Shown: in pieces, positions 1 to 8,637 of the stretch | Layout of the letters: each line of letters starts with the position of its first letter | How positions within the stretch are numbered: position 1 is the stretch's first letter | Assembly: GCA_016703065.1 (NCBI GenBank) | Contig: JADJCU010000004.1 | Span: forward strand, 1 to 12,610 | DNA length: 12,610 nucleotides | Source of the DNA: a bacterium | GTDB lineage: Bacteria; Electryoneota; RPQS01 | Reading direction: 5' to 3' | The notes under the pieces: generated by a model | Seen by the model: the letters and a program-made list of their open reading frames with translations, nothing else | Database searches by the model: none | Told to the model about the DNA's origin: nothing | Translations under genes and position numbers: made by a program

Positions 1-965
1 TGCCGTGGCAAATGCCGGGGCATCGGGGTCATCGCGACAGCGGTCAAGTATGGATGAGCCGGACTACCAAGAGCTTCTCGGAGGCGAATCTGCGGGCGCT
101 GCCGCGCGAAGAGATCTGCAAGGCGCGAGCGGGCAAACCCGGGGCGTGCTTGGTGTGAACATCATGTCGCGTTGTCGAACTAGCTGAGATGGCGCGGCGG
201 CGATCGAAGAGGTGATTGACATCGTATTTTGGAGCAGGCGCATGCTGATGAACTTGCCGGAGTATCGTCCGGAGGGTTCGTCGACTATGCTGGTTCCGAT
301 CGTATCATCGGGGCGGGGGTGCCGGGGTTTTTGTGTAAGCGGTGGCTGACGAAGTATTCGACCCTGCCCGACGCATTCGTGGTAGAAGGTCCGATGGCTG
401 GCGGGCACCTGGGATTCAAGTCCTGAACAGCTTGGAGACAGCGGTAAGCTCGAAAAGCCGGGTCGTGGATGTCAGTGAGGACGTGAAGCCGCGTTTGCCG
501 AGGATGCAAGACGGCCAATCCCGGTGATTGCGGCAGGCGGAATCTACACGGGCGAAGTTATTCTGCGATTCATGAAGCTGGGCGCAGCGGGGTGCCAGAT
601 GGGACCACGGTTCGTGGCGACACAGAGTGTGATGCTTCGGCGGCGTTCAAGCAGATGTACATTCGACGCAGCAAGAGGACTTGACGATCATCTCGAGTCC
701 GGTGGGGATGCCGGGGCGGGCATTGAAGAATCCTTTCCTGGACGCGGGGTGGAACGCGGGAGAAGGTGCCGATCAAATGTCCACAACATTGGATCATTAC
801 TGCAACTACCTCCGAACACGCCCTACTGTATAGCGAACGCTCTAATGAACGCGAAACGCGGAAACCTGAAACATGGGTTCGCGTTTGCCGGGAGCAACGC
901 CTATCGGGTCAAAGAGTTGATGTCGGTAGAAAGAGCTGATGGAGTCTCTTGTGGAGTCGTGGTGA
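1..965 (+). CDS. Nitronate monooxygenase (2-nitropropane dioxygenase / FabK-like), 5'-truncated and frameshifted
   Basis: This is a flavin (FMN) TIM-barrel enzyme that oxidises alkyl nitronates. It belongs to the same superfamily as enoyl-ACP reductase FabK. The start lies left of the window. Joined frames give recognisable family blocks: VANAG near the edge, LGVN around 150-165, NLPEYRPEGS at 250-280, a VVEGPMAGGHLGF block at 380-418, and IPVIAAGGIYTGE at 520-555. LRFMKLGAAG and RFVAT follow, then ECDASAAFKQMY at 625-660. The C-terminal block RTPYCIANALMNAKRGNLKHG is split across frames near 810-880. The VEGPMAGGH glycine-rich and IAAGGI phosphate-binding segments are typical of this family. 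The reading frame changes many times over the 965 bases, and no single ORF covers the gene. The natural stop is probably TGA at 963-965, after a MESLVESW tail. A terminator follows about 60 bases downstream. Family is confident; the exact substrate is not. Confidence 0.8.
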
Positions 966-1026
966 GGCGGCCAGCCAAGCGGATGAGACATGATTGGTAA
1001 CCAGCAATGGTAACTCAGGAACATGC

Positions 1027-1060
1027 AAGCCCTCCCGGAAAGCGAGAGGGCTTTTTGTTT
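1027..1060 (+). terminator. Rho-independent terminator after the nitronate monooxygenase gene
   Basis: AAGCCCTC (1027-1034) pairs with GAGGGCTT (1046-1053) as a perfect 8-bp stem. The pairing runs directly into TTTTTGTTT. It lies about 60 bases after the stop at 965 and points in the same direction as that gene. Confidence 0.85.
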
Positions 1061-1533
1061 ATCACTTTTTCGAGGTGGGGTCACGGATGTTCCGTTGGTG
1101 ACGAGTTGCGAGCAGCAGAGCCGCACGATACCTCGGCACACTCCAACCGGTTCAAAGGTAGGATTGGAAAAGATGACACGGGTGTTGCCGGACGGCAAAG
1201 GCCGGAGAGAGTCTGCACAATGCGATGATATGGGCGCCGCAAGGCGTGGGCGGTTGGGCGTGTGATCATAGAACTTGACATAGAATATCACCGTTTTCCA
1301 TTGCCTAACGTGACAGAAATCACTATCTTTTATGCCGGTTTCGCAAGGCTGGGGAAGAATTAGATTACCTGCCTGACTCCCGCAGACCCTGTTGCCCCGA
1401 AACGTAGGAAACGCGCTTTGGGGTTCTTTCTTCCTGCCCTCCGCCCGGTTTCTGTAATTCTCTCTTTTCCTTATAGTTCGCTCTTCACAACCCTACAGGG
1501 TGTACGCAAAGAACAAGCAGAACTTCGGACGAC
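1061..1533. other. Intergenic region upstream of hppA, no gene recognised
   Basis: About 470 bases hold only short overlapping ORFs with no family resemblance. A candidate promoter lies at 1301-1329. A C/T-rich stretch at 1420-1480 and an imperfect CCCC...GGGG hairpin around 1394-1423 precede the first hppA-like residues. No riboswitch or RNA family was recognised. Because the flanking genes carry many indels, a small degraded gene here cannot be excluded. Confidence 0.4.
1301..1329 (+). promoter_or_regulatory. Candidate sigma-70-type promoter for hppA
   Basis: TTGCCT (1301-1306), a 17-base spacer and TATCTT (1324-1329) fit a -35/-10 pair. A second TTGACA lies at 1275-1280 but has no good -10 at the right distance. 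The site lies about 200 bases ahead of the first hppA residues, so the leader would be long. Support is sequence pattern only. Confidence 0.4.
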
Positions 1534-4041
1534 ATGGCGTCTTCCCGCGTGGTTGATCGCTGGACTAGTCGTAGTGCAGTCTGGCTTTTTGGCGGTCGGT
1601 CCGTCGTTATTGGCCTCCGTCGGCTCCAGTTGCGCAGAGCGCACCGGTTCTGGCACCGGCTCGCGAGCATGGCTGCGGAGGCGCCATGGCGAGGCGATTC
1701 AATTGCCGTTCGGTCCGGATGCATGGCCGCCGCTATACATCATGCAGGCGGCGCAATTCTGGCTCTTTGCTTTGTTATTATTGGTCGCGCAAGACCGACA
1801 AGGAAAGTCCGGGCAGCGAGCGCATGCAGAGCGTAGGCAGGGCGATCCAGGAAGGCGCATTTGCGTATCTTGCGCGCCAAGTGCGCACGATGATTCCGCT
1901 TGTGATTCTGATTCCCGATCGGTCTGTTCTTCCTCTACAAGTCGCAGAATCAATCGATACTGCCGGAAGAGGCAACGAAGTTGGGTATCGGCGTGGCGCT
2001 GGCGTTCCTGTTGGGTGTGACGGCTTCCTATTTGGCCGGATACGCTGGCATGGGCGTGGCGGTCAAAGCAAATATGTCGCGCATGCGGCGCTGACGAGCT
2101 TCAGCGTTCGCTCGAGATCGCGTTCCACAGCGGGTGCTGTGTCGGTATGTCCACCGTAGGCCTGGTCTGTTGGGCGACGATCACGTTCATGGTTTATCAG
2201 GAAAACGCGATGTTCGTGCTGGTGGCTCGGCTTTGGTGGATCGCTGGCAGCGTTGTTCATGCGTGTCGGCGGCGGTATTTTCACCGGCAGCTGACGTTGG
2301 CGCGGACTTAGTGGGCAAGGTTGAAGCGGGAATTCCGAAGACGATCCGCGTAATGCGGCGACGATAGCGGATAACGTGGGTGATAATGGCGACTGCGCGG
2401 ATGGCGGCTGACGTGTTTGAATCATACGAAGTGACGCTGGTGGCCGCGATTATTCTTGCGGTGGCTGTGGGCGCACCTTAGCCGCAAACGGATTCGGCGT
2501 TTGATGACTGCGGGGTCGTTCACATCGGTCTTTACTTTGAAGCTGGTTATTTACGCGCTGCTCGTGCGCGCAGTCGGTGTGGTCGCATCGATTATCGGGA
2601 TCATGGCCGTTAGGGCAAAGATGATCCGAATATGAATCCGATGGACCCGATCAACCGCAGCCAGTTTCGATCGTAAGCGGCGTCGCTCGGTTTTGCTCGG
2701 AGTTGCGTATTGGGTATTCGGTTCGGGTTTACCGGCGGTACCTGCTGGTGCGGACCGAGGTCTGGCCGATATCGCTGGAGACTTTTGGTTCTACGCGTTC
2801 CTTGCGACGTTCTTCGGCATCGTGCTGACGTACGTGATCGGGAAGTTGACGGAGTACTTCACTGCGGCCGAGAAGGAAACCGGTGACGGAAATTGCGACG
2901 GCGGCGAAGACGGTCCGGCGGCATTGATTCTGTCGGGTTTGGCGGAAGGTCTGGAATCGTCGGTGTGGTCGGCGGTTTCAATTGCGGCGACGATTTACGG
3001 CGCCTCACGCGCTGTTCCACGATCCGGCGATGGCGGCTTATGCGATAGCCTTGGCAGGTCTGGGCCTGTTGGCGACGACGGGTTACGTGCTGGCAGAAGA
3101 TACGTTCGGTCCGATTTCGGACAACGCGAACGGGGTATTTGATGTCCGGCGCTTTGATAAATGCAGACGGATCAAAGAACCACGCGGCGCATAACATCGT
3201 GGCACGTTTGGATATGGTTGGCAACACGACGAAAGCGTTGACGAAGGGGTTTGCGATAGCGACGGCGGTAATCGCGGCGGTGGCGCTCCACCGGTCTTAC
3301 ATCGACACGGTTGCGGTGAAGGATCCGGATATTCTTACGAAGGGTATTCAGGTAAACCTGCCGGAGATCTTCATTGGTCTGTTGATCGGCGGCGCGGTGC
3401 CGTTCCTGTTTTCAAGTTTTGCGATTCGGGCGGTCTCGCGCGCGGCGGTGCTTCTCGTTGAAGAAGTGCGCCGTCAATTCCGTGAGATTCCCGGAATCAT
3501 GGAGTACAGGGTGTGGGCGAAAAGGGCAAGCCGGATTACGCGCGCTGCGTGGAGATTTCGACTGCCGCGGCACAGAAGGAACTTCTGGGACCTGGCCTGT
3601 TGGCGATTTTCGCACCGGTGTTGTGCGGCTTCTGGCTTGGACCGTACGCGTTGGGTGGATTCCTCGCCGGTTGTATCCTGACGGGACAGTTGATGGCAGT
3701 GTTCATGTCGAACGCTGGCGGCGCGTGGGACAATGCCAAGAAGAAGATTGAAGACGGCTACTTGGGCGGCAAGGGTACGGAAGCGCACAAGGCCGGTGTG
3801 ATCGGTGATACGGTTGGTGATCCGCTGAAGGATACGGCAGGTCCGGCGTTGAAACCCGATGATCAAGGTGATGAATCTTGTATCGATCTTGATTGCCCCA
3901 AGCACGGTCGTGATGTACGGGACGGGAAGCGGAATCGCGGTGGTCGTGGTTTCGGTGGCTGTTCTGGCTGGCGCGATCATGTTCTCGAAGCGCGGCGGGT
4001 TGGCAGTAGACGCGGAAATAACCAGCGTGCCGCTGGACCGA
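1534..4041 (+). CDS. hppA: K+-independent proton-translocating membrane pyrophosphatase, multiply frameshifted
   Basis: This integral membrane enzyme couples PPi hydrolysis to 2 Pi with proton export. The N-terminal helix (LIAGLVVVQSGFLAVG) lies near 1553-1600 and a GSERMQ...IQEGAFAYL block near 1815-1875. The family's catalytic signature DVGADLVGKVEAGI is at about 2293-2332, followed by the acidic NVGDN/CA.MAADVFESYEV segment at 2370-2440. LTEYFTA is near 2848-2870, TGYVLAEDTFGPISDNANG at 3080-3135, and GDTVGDPLKDTAGPAL at 3805-3850. GNTTKALTKG (3220-3250) has Lys and Thr at the positions that, by family knowledge, mark the K+-independent H+-pumping class. About 2.5 kb is a little longer than usual for the family. 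The start is uncertain: ATG at 1534 is out of frame with the first helix, and one indel would fix this. The stop is also uncertain. The frame reads VPLD then CGA at 4039-4041, where later repeat copies have TGA. There are many frameshifts, and one valine of the NVGDNVGD motif appears lost. Confidence 0.88.
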
Positions 4042-4078
4042 TTGCGCTGGCGCGGACGAACACATTGGGCGAGTTGCC

Positions 4079-4108
4079 GAAGAGCCGGTCATTGGAGACC
4101 GGCTCTTC
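4079..4108 (+). terminator. hppA terminator hairpin, copy 1
   Basis: GAAGAGCCGGTC (4079-4090) and GACCGGCTCTTC (4097-4108) form a perfect 12-bp stem around the loop ATTGGA. There is no long U tract, only TCTCGATT, so termination strength is uncertain. The position just after hppA favours the role. Confidence 0.65.
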
Positions 4109-4186
4109 TCGATTCCGGCTTGACACACTCTGCGTGCCGCTGGACTGATTGCGCTGGCGCGGACGAACACATTAAGGAAAGTTGCC

Positions 4187-4216
4187 GAAGAGCCGGTCAT
4201 TGAGACCGGGCTCTTC
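4187..4216 (+). terminator. Terminator hairpin, copy 2
   Basis: Same stem as copy 1: GAAGAGCCGGTC (4187-4198), loop ATTGA, then GACCGGGCTCTTC (4204-4216). One extra G bulges the right arm. Confidence 0.55.
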
Positions 4217-4293
4217 CGATTCCGGCTTTGACACACTCTGCGTGCCGCTGGGCTGATTGCGCTGGCGCGGACGAACACGTTGGGTGAGTTGCC

Positions 4294-4322
4294 GAAGAGC
4301 CGGTCATTGAGACCGGCTCTTC
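4294..4322 (+). terminator. Terminator hairpin, copy 3
   Basis: A perfect 12-bp stem of GAAGAGCCGGTC (4294-4305) and GACCGGCTCTTC (4311-4322) with loop ATTGA. Copy 4 (4396-4421) has lost a C in its left arm and its right arm reads GACCGGCCTC, so it pairs less well. Confidence 0.55.
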
Positions 4323-4581
4323 GATTCCCGCTTTGACACTCTGCGTGCCGCTGGATTGATTGCGCTGGCGCGGACGAACACGTTGGGTGAGTTACGAAGA
4401 GCGGTCATTGAGACCGGCCTCCCCCGCGGCGACGTGGGGGCGGAGAGCTGGTCACTGAGACCGGCTATTCCGGCTTTGACACACTCTGCGTGCCGCTGGA
4501 CTGATTGCGCTGGCGCGGACGAACACATTGGGCGAGTTGCCGAAGAGCCGCTCGCGGCGCTCTGCAAAATCGAGATGATCC

Positions 4582-4620
4582 CGGTAAACGAGAAAACGGG
4601 CACCTTGCGGGCGCCCGTTT
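4582..4620 (-). terminator. Terminator of the DUF47-pit operon
   Basis: On the minus strand AAACGGGC (from 4620) pairs with GCCCGTTT (to 4594), extended by two to three pairs past a mismatch. It is followed by TCTCGTTT. It lies about 20 bases after the pit stop at 4642. The two converging operons therefore each carry their own terminator. Confidence 0.75.
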
Positions 4621-4641
4621 CGCATTGCAGGAATCTGGTGA

Positions 4642-5620
4642 TTAGACGAAGAGGTGGATGACGTAAGAGACAATCGCACCCGACCAAGGCCGAAGCGGGA
4701 ATCGTGAGAATCCAGGCAATGACGATATTTCGGCAAGACCCCAGCGGACGGCAGAGGCGCGGCGCGTTGCGCCGACGCCCATGATTGCGCCGCTAATGGT
4801 GCGTTGTGCTGACGGCGATTCCAGAAAAGGCCGTGACGAGCAAGGTAATTGCGCCGGCGGTTTCGGCGCAGAAACCACCTGATGGTTTCAGTTTGGTAAT
4901 TTTCGAGCCCATGGTCTTCACGATGCGCCACCCGCCGAAGAGCGTGCCGAGCGCGATGGCGAGATGTGAACCGATAATGACCAGATACGGGACTTGAAAG
5001 GAGTCGAGGACTTTGGCGGTCACGAGGAGTCCGGTGATGACACCCATCGTTTTCTGGGCATCATTTGTACCGTGTCCGATGCTGTATGCGGCAGCGGAGA
5101 CGAGCTGCAAGCGGCGGAAGCCGCGATTGACACTTGAGCCGCGCCGCTTATGAAACATCCACATGACAATGGCCATCAAGATGAACCCCATGACCATGCC
5201 CATCAAGGGGGCAACGGCGATGAAGATGAGGGTTTTTGTCCAGCCGGAGTAGAGAATTGACTCGAACCCGGCGTGGGCAATGGCCGCTCCGGCATAGCCA
5301 CCCATGAGGGCATGGGACGAGCTGGAGGGGATTCCGTAGTACCACGTGATCAGGTTCCAGGCAATCGCGCCGAGCAGACCGGAGAGAATGACGTACTCAT
5401 TGATCGCGGCGAGTTCGACGAGTCCTTTTCCGATGGTTTTGGCGACGTGCACATCGAAGAAGAAGGCCGCAACAAGATTGAAAAAGGCCGCCCAGAGGAC
5501 AGCCTTGCGCGGAGTGAGCACGCGGGTCGAAACGATGGTGGCGATGGAATTGGCGGAGTCACGGAAGCCATTCAGGAAGTCGAACACCAGCGCGACGAGA
5601 ATGATGGTGATGACGAGCAT
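4642..5620 (-). CDS. pit: Low-affinity inorganic phosphate transporter, PiT family, frameshifted near its 3' end
   Basis: This is a cytoplasmic-membrane phosphate permease driven by an ion gradient. In other PiT proteins the substrate is Pi or a metal-phosphate complex. ATG at 5620 is chosen because the protein then opens with the first membrane helix (MLVITIILVALVFDFLNG), and GGTGA lies about a dozen bases upstream. Both PiT signatures are visible: NGFRDSANSIAT near residues 16-27 and SIGHGTNDAQKTMGV in the second half. Most of the chain is hydrophobic helices with a positively charged loop (HKRRGSS) between the halves. The frame is open from 5620 to the TTH of VSTTH near 4800. An indel there moves the rest to another frame (TISGAIMGVGATRR), and a second shift is needed before the tail GAIVSYVIHLFV and TAA at 4642. 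About 326 codons is normal for the short bacterial type. It starts 17 bases after the DUF47 stop. Confidence 0.92.
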
Positions 5621-5637
5621 CGTCTGCGATATCACCG

Positions 5638-6280
5638 TCAGGCGTGTTTGATCAGAATGGTCCGAGCACGTTAGCCGCGTCTTCGCAACGATCGGTAGCG
5701 GTCTCGAAGGCGACGAATATTTCTTTGAGTTTGATGACTTCAATCGGGTCATTGACCTGTTCGAACAGATTGGCGATGGCGCGCTCAAAGATATTATCGG
5801 CGAGGTTCTCCAGTTCGTTGACGCGTTCGATAACGGACCGCAGTTCGGTGGGATTATTCATCCGGCGCAGCAGATGGACGCCGCGCTCGAGCTCGGTGAC
5901 CGAGGAGTGCAGGCACTCGATCAGCTTGGTCATTTCGGGCGGGCACTCTTGATCTTGTAGAGGACCATCCTCCCCGCTCCGCCGTCCATGTTGTCGAGAA
6001 TGTCATCCAGCGCTGAGGCGAGGACATGGATGTCTCCGGGGTCGATGGGAGTGACGAAAGTGCCATTCAGCTCGGAGAAGATCCGATGGGTCACGGAGTC
6101 GCCGATGTGCTCGAGGCTTTTGATGTGTTCAACGACATCAATGGGGGCTTCGGGGGAGGCGGCGGGGAGTTTGAGGAGCGTTTCGGCTGCAAGGACGATG
6201 TTACGGGCCGATTCTTCGAAGAGGGCAAAGAACTGCTCATCGTGAGGGAGCAGGGCCTGGAGGATTCGATCAAGTCGCAT
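5638..6280 (-). CDS. DUF47 family protein (PhoU-like partner of Pit), frameshifted
   Basis: This is a cytoplasmic all-helical protein of the PhoU-related DUF47 family. Its members are nearly always encoded next to a PiT transporter and are thought to modulate it. ATG at 6280 begins MRLDRILQALLPHDEQFF, a normal family start with a short LLP..E.FF helix. GGAA just upstream is a weak ribosome site. Residues 1-115 are open and include SLEHIGDSVTHRIF, the repeated (I/E).(I/E)....D....I helix pattern. An extra base near 5935 creates an early stop. The frame then continues as MTKLIECLHSS...NELENLADNIFERAI, the second PhoU-like repeat. A second indel near 5655 hides the expected tail, which reads ILIKHA then TGA at 5638-5640. 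About 213 codons matches the family. It is the first gene of the operon with pit. Confidence 0.88.
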
Positions 6281-6367
6281 GGGTTTCCGATGCCATTTCG
6301 GCAGTAGGCTGGCGTAGTGCTGGCAGATGGGGTAAATAGGGAGGGCCGCTTCAATGAACGCTCATAC

Positions 6368-6396
6368 AATCTAAACAATATTGATGAGTTCGGCAA
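6368..6396 (-). promoter_or_regulatory. Candidate promoter of the DUF47-pit operon
   Basis: On the minus strand TTGCCG (6396-6391), 17 bases and TAGATT (6373-6368) fit a sigma-70 pair about 90 bases upstream of the DUF47 start. No convincing Pho box was found. Confidence 0.45.
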
Positions 6397-6504
6397 CTAC
6401 GGAGTTTAGGCCTTACGTGCGGGTACAATAGGATTAAATCAATAAATAACAATTTTTTAGTCTGGCATCCTTGCATGTGTCGGCGGTGTTGCACGGGTGG
6501 AACA
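6397..6504. other. AT-rich intergenic stretch between pit operon promoter and katA terminator
   Basis: No gene or RNA was recognised. The stretch around 6426-6460 is strongly A/T-rich. The two flanking operons are transcribed in the same direction, so this is the 5' control region of DUF47-pit. Confidence 0.4.
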
Positions 6505-6536
6505 AAGCAGGCCGGTCTTGTCGACCGGCTCTGCTT
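6505..6536 (-). terminator. katA terminator
   Basis: AAGCAG-GCCGGTC (6505-6517), loop TTGTC, then GACCGGC-T-CTGCTT (6523-6536) form a 13-bp stem with one bulged T. It lies 24 bases after the katA stop. On the minus strand it runs into TGTTCC. The GCCGGTC/GACCGGC core is the same as in the hppA terminator repeats. Confidence 0.7.
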
Positions 6537-6559
6537 ATTTGACGCGGTGGATCCAGCGA

Positions 6560-8051
6560 CTACGCAGTTGCTTTGACGCGATCTTCCTGAGTCATGGCCG
6601 CGAGCTTGGCAATTTCATCTACGGGCAGGCTGAGACCTTTTGGCTACGCGTTCGCCGTAGTCCTTGTCTACTTTATAGAAGAGCGCAGTTTGGCGCTTCT
6701 GCAAACGGAGCTGTGCATTTTTGAGATGGGCGACGATATTGGAACCAGGTTGGCGCGATCGGTGTCGGTCATGACTTCACGATACAACGCAGCGGGCTGT
6801 ACGAAGTCATCATCTGTGAGGTCGAAGCTGAATCGGTCGATTACGCCGGTGAGCGGAACGGGCGGCTCAGCATAGGACGCATCCGGAGCGGGTCCGCTGA
6901 AACTGTTTGGCCAGTAGTTCGGTCCGCCTGCACCGTTGTCATCAGTCCGCATGGCTCCATCGCGATGATAGCTGTGCTCACCGCTGACGCGGGGCGCATT
7001 GACGGGAATCAGGTGATAGTTGCCTGCCGATGGCGATGCGGTCGTGGTAGCTGAAGAGACGGCCTTGCAGCATCTTGTCGGGCGACGGAGCGATGCGGAA
7101 CGACCGTGCCGGGTGAAAACGCCGCCTGCTCGGTGTCGGCGAAGTAGTTCTTCGGGTTGCGATTCAAGGACCATTCTTCCAACAGGAACAAGGGCGTCCT
7201 TATGCGGCCAGACTTTGGTGATGTCAAAAGAGTTGAAGCGGTATTTCTCAACCTGCTCAGGAGTCATGATCTGGACATAGACTTTCCAAGCCGGGGAATT
7301 GCCATCTTGATTGAATTATAGAGATCGCGCGTTGCAGAATCCGGATCATCACCCGCGAGTTTTCCGGCCTCGTCGCGGGTGAAGGTCTTCGATCCCTGCT
7401 CGTTTTGAAGTGAATCTTGACCCAGACGTGTTCGTTTTTCTCATTGTACCACATGAATGTGTGGCCGCTGTATCCGTTCATGTTGCGGTAGCCATTGGGC
7501 GTACCGCGATCGGAGAAGAGCACCGTAACCTGATGAATGGACTCCGGCGTGAGGGACGGAAATCCCCAGAACATATCCGGGTCTTTCAGATTGGTGGCCG
7601 GATTGCGCTTTTGCGTGTGGATGAAGTCGGGAACCTCAGCGGGTCGCGCAGAAAGAAGACTGGGTGTTGTTGCCGACGAAGTCATAGTTGCCTTCCTCGG
7701 TATAGAATTTCACCGCGAAACCGCGCGGATCGCGCGCTCGGTGTCAGCTGAACCTTCTCGCCGCCGACGGTGAGAATCGCGCGAAAACTTCCGTGCGCTT
7801 GCCGACTTCGGAGAGGAATTTTGCGCGCGTGTATTTCGTCACATCGTGCGTCACTTCAGTAGCCCCATGCGCCGGCACTTTGGCATGTACGACGCGCCCG
7901 GGGATACGCTCGCGGTCGAAGTGGGCAAGTTTGTCGAACATGTGAATGTCCTGCATCAGGGCAGGGCCATTCTTGCCTGCAGTCATAGTATTCAGATCAT
8001 TGGGCACCGGAGTGCCCTGACTTGTGGTCAATTTTTGTTGGAATCGGACAT
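6560..8051 (-). CDS. katA: Monofunctional haem catalase, multiply frameshifted
   Basis: This cytoplasmic enzyme dismutates H2O2 to water and O2 and belongs to the small-subunit clade (about 500 residues). ATG at 8051 is preceded by GAGG eight bases upstream. It reads MSDSNKN and hits a stop unless one A is added to the AAAAA run, after which it continues LTTSQGTPVPNDLNTMTAGK. Family blocks in order are LMQDIHMFDKLAHFDRERIP, the catalytic-His segment HAK.(x)AHG..EVTHDVTKYTRA, and NYDFVGNN with the catalytic Asn. Next come PDFIHTQKRNPATNLKDPDMFW, RGTPNGYRNMNGYSGHTF and NEKNEHVWVKIHFKT. RLFSYHD carries the haem-ligand Tyr; NYHLIPVN and VSGEHSYHRDGAM follow. The tail VDEIAKLAAMTQEDRVKATA ends at TAG 6560-6562. 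About 496 codons is full length. At least six indels are needed, including a pair that cancel around the catalytic His. It lies 47 bases after perR, probably in one operon. Confidence 0.93.
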
Positions 8052-8098
8052 TGTTCTTTCCTCGGTGAATGGAATATAGACGATTTGTTATGGTTTGG

Positions 8099-8537
8099 TT
8101 AGGTCTTCCGGGCACAGGCCGCACAGATGCCGCGAAGTTCGACGTGTGACTGGATCACCGTGCCGAAGTTGCTGACTTCCTGCGGGACGGGCAGGCGGTT
8201 AAATTCGTCATAGAAGAAATCTTCGGCGCGACCTTGCACTCGGTACAGACGAAATGATGATGCGGCGCGAGGTTGGCGTCGAAGCGCTGGCGCTCGTGCA
8301 CGGGTCCCATGGTCGTGATGAGGCCGGCCTCTTTCAGGCAACGAGCGTGCGGTAGACGGTATCCAGAGAAATGGTCGGAACGCGAGGTTTCACGCGCTCG
8401 TAGACGCTTGCAGCATCGGGGTGGTCAGTGCGCGCCGCCACATCCATGAAGACCTCCATGCGTTGGTGCGTCAGTTTGAGTCCCGAGTCGCGGAGTTTCT
8501 TGAGCATGGATTCAAGCGGCGGAGTGCGATCGTCCAT
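8099..8537 (-). CDS. perR: Fur-family peroxide-responsive repressor (PerR-like), frameshifted
   Basis: This is a dimeric winged-helix metalloregulator. PerR proteins bind Fe or Mn and are inactivated when peroxide oxidises a metal-ligand histidine. The ORF from ATG 8537 gives the DNA-binding domain, with GLKLTHQRMEVF and the recognition helix PTISLDTVYRTLVA. One lost base near 8342 creates a false stop. The next frame continues LKEAGLITTMG.VHERQRFDANLAPHHHFVCTECK, with the regulatory histidines and the first Zn CxxC. A second indel near 8230 leads to EDFFYDEFNRLPVPQEV and VELRGICAACARKT, with the second CxxC and TAA at 8099. About 146 codons is normal. PerR is preferred over Fur or Zur because katA follows directly and because of the aspartate after the first CxxC. 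No strong Shine-Dalgarno precedes 8537; Met11 at 8507 is an alternative start. Confidence 0.88.
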
Positions 8538-8566
8538 TTGTGCGAGAGTCTATTAGATAGGAATAG

Positions 8567-8618
8567 TTCTTATTTAAGAATATACATCGAACTGAGATAA
8601 GATGCAACTTCCTAAGTT
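8567..8618 (-). promoter_or_regulatory. perR-katA promoter with two overlapping palindromes
   Basis: On the minus strand TTGCAT (8607-8602), 17 bases and TATATT (8584-8579) form a strong sigma-70 pair, placing the transcription start near 8572. The palindrome TTCTTATTTAAGAA (8567-8580) overlaps the -10 and start site. A second palindrome, AACTTCCTAAGTT (8606-8618), overlaps the -35. PerR boxes are AT-rich inverted repeats of similar size, so the first is the better PerR operator candidate. Neither matches the Bacillus consensus exactly. Confidence 0.55.
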
Positions 8619-8637
8619 CTCATATTTTCTGATCTAA

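Larger units (their letters stand above)
4025..4575 (+). repeat. Five-copy tandem repeat of the hppA 3' end plus terminator
   Basis: The anchor GCGTGCCGCTGG occurs at 4025, 4132, 4240, 4343 and 4488, giving periods of 107, 108, 103 and 145 bases. After the anchor each unit has GATTGCGCTGGCGCGGACG, then AACAC, a TTGGGCGAGTTGCC-like stretch and (copies 1-4) a GCCGGTC/GACCGGC hairpin. A TCCGGCTTTGACACACTCTGC link leads to the next unit. Copies differ by substitutions and small indels. Copy 4 is longest because it carries an extra CCCCCGC...GTGGGGGCG segment and a second hairpin. Copy 5 ends in a decayed hairpin near 4544-4564. Copies 2, 3 and 5 keep a GAC or GGC codon followed by TGA where hppA should stop, which suggests the unit arose from the hppA terminal codons and terminator. 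There are no unique spacers. Confidence 0.9.

Noticed and set aside
1007..1291. Several short frames on both strands between the first terminator and hppA
   Set aside because: They overlap each other and the terminator at 1027-1060, have no recognisable motif and no clear ribosome site.
842..1291. Minus-strand 149-codon frame over the nitronate monooxygenase 3' end
   Set aside because: It crosses the conserved antisense coding region and the terminator, with no family match.
1061..1300. Possible riboswitch or structured RNA leader before hppA
   Set aside because: A few G- and C-rich pairings are possible, but no known riboswitch core was recognised and the region is far from the first hppA residues.
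3703..4278. Minus-strand 191-codon frame with an internally repeated peptide (SPAARRVCQ...), which resembles a repeat protein
   Set aside because: It is the antisense reading of the hppA end and the tandem terminator array; the peptide repeats only because the DNA does, and there is no ribosome site or family match.
4025..4575. Possible CRISPR array
   Set aside because: Units are about 107 bases with no short constant repeat alternating with unique spacers, and each contains a terminator hairpin and part of hppA.
5273..5674. Plus-strand 133-codon frame opposite pit
   Set aside because: It is antisense to the conserved PiT coding frame, has a highly charged, low-complexity composition and shows no family resemblance.
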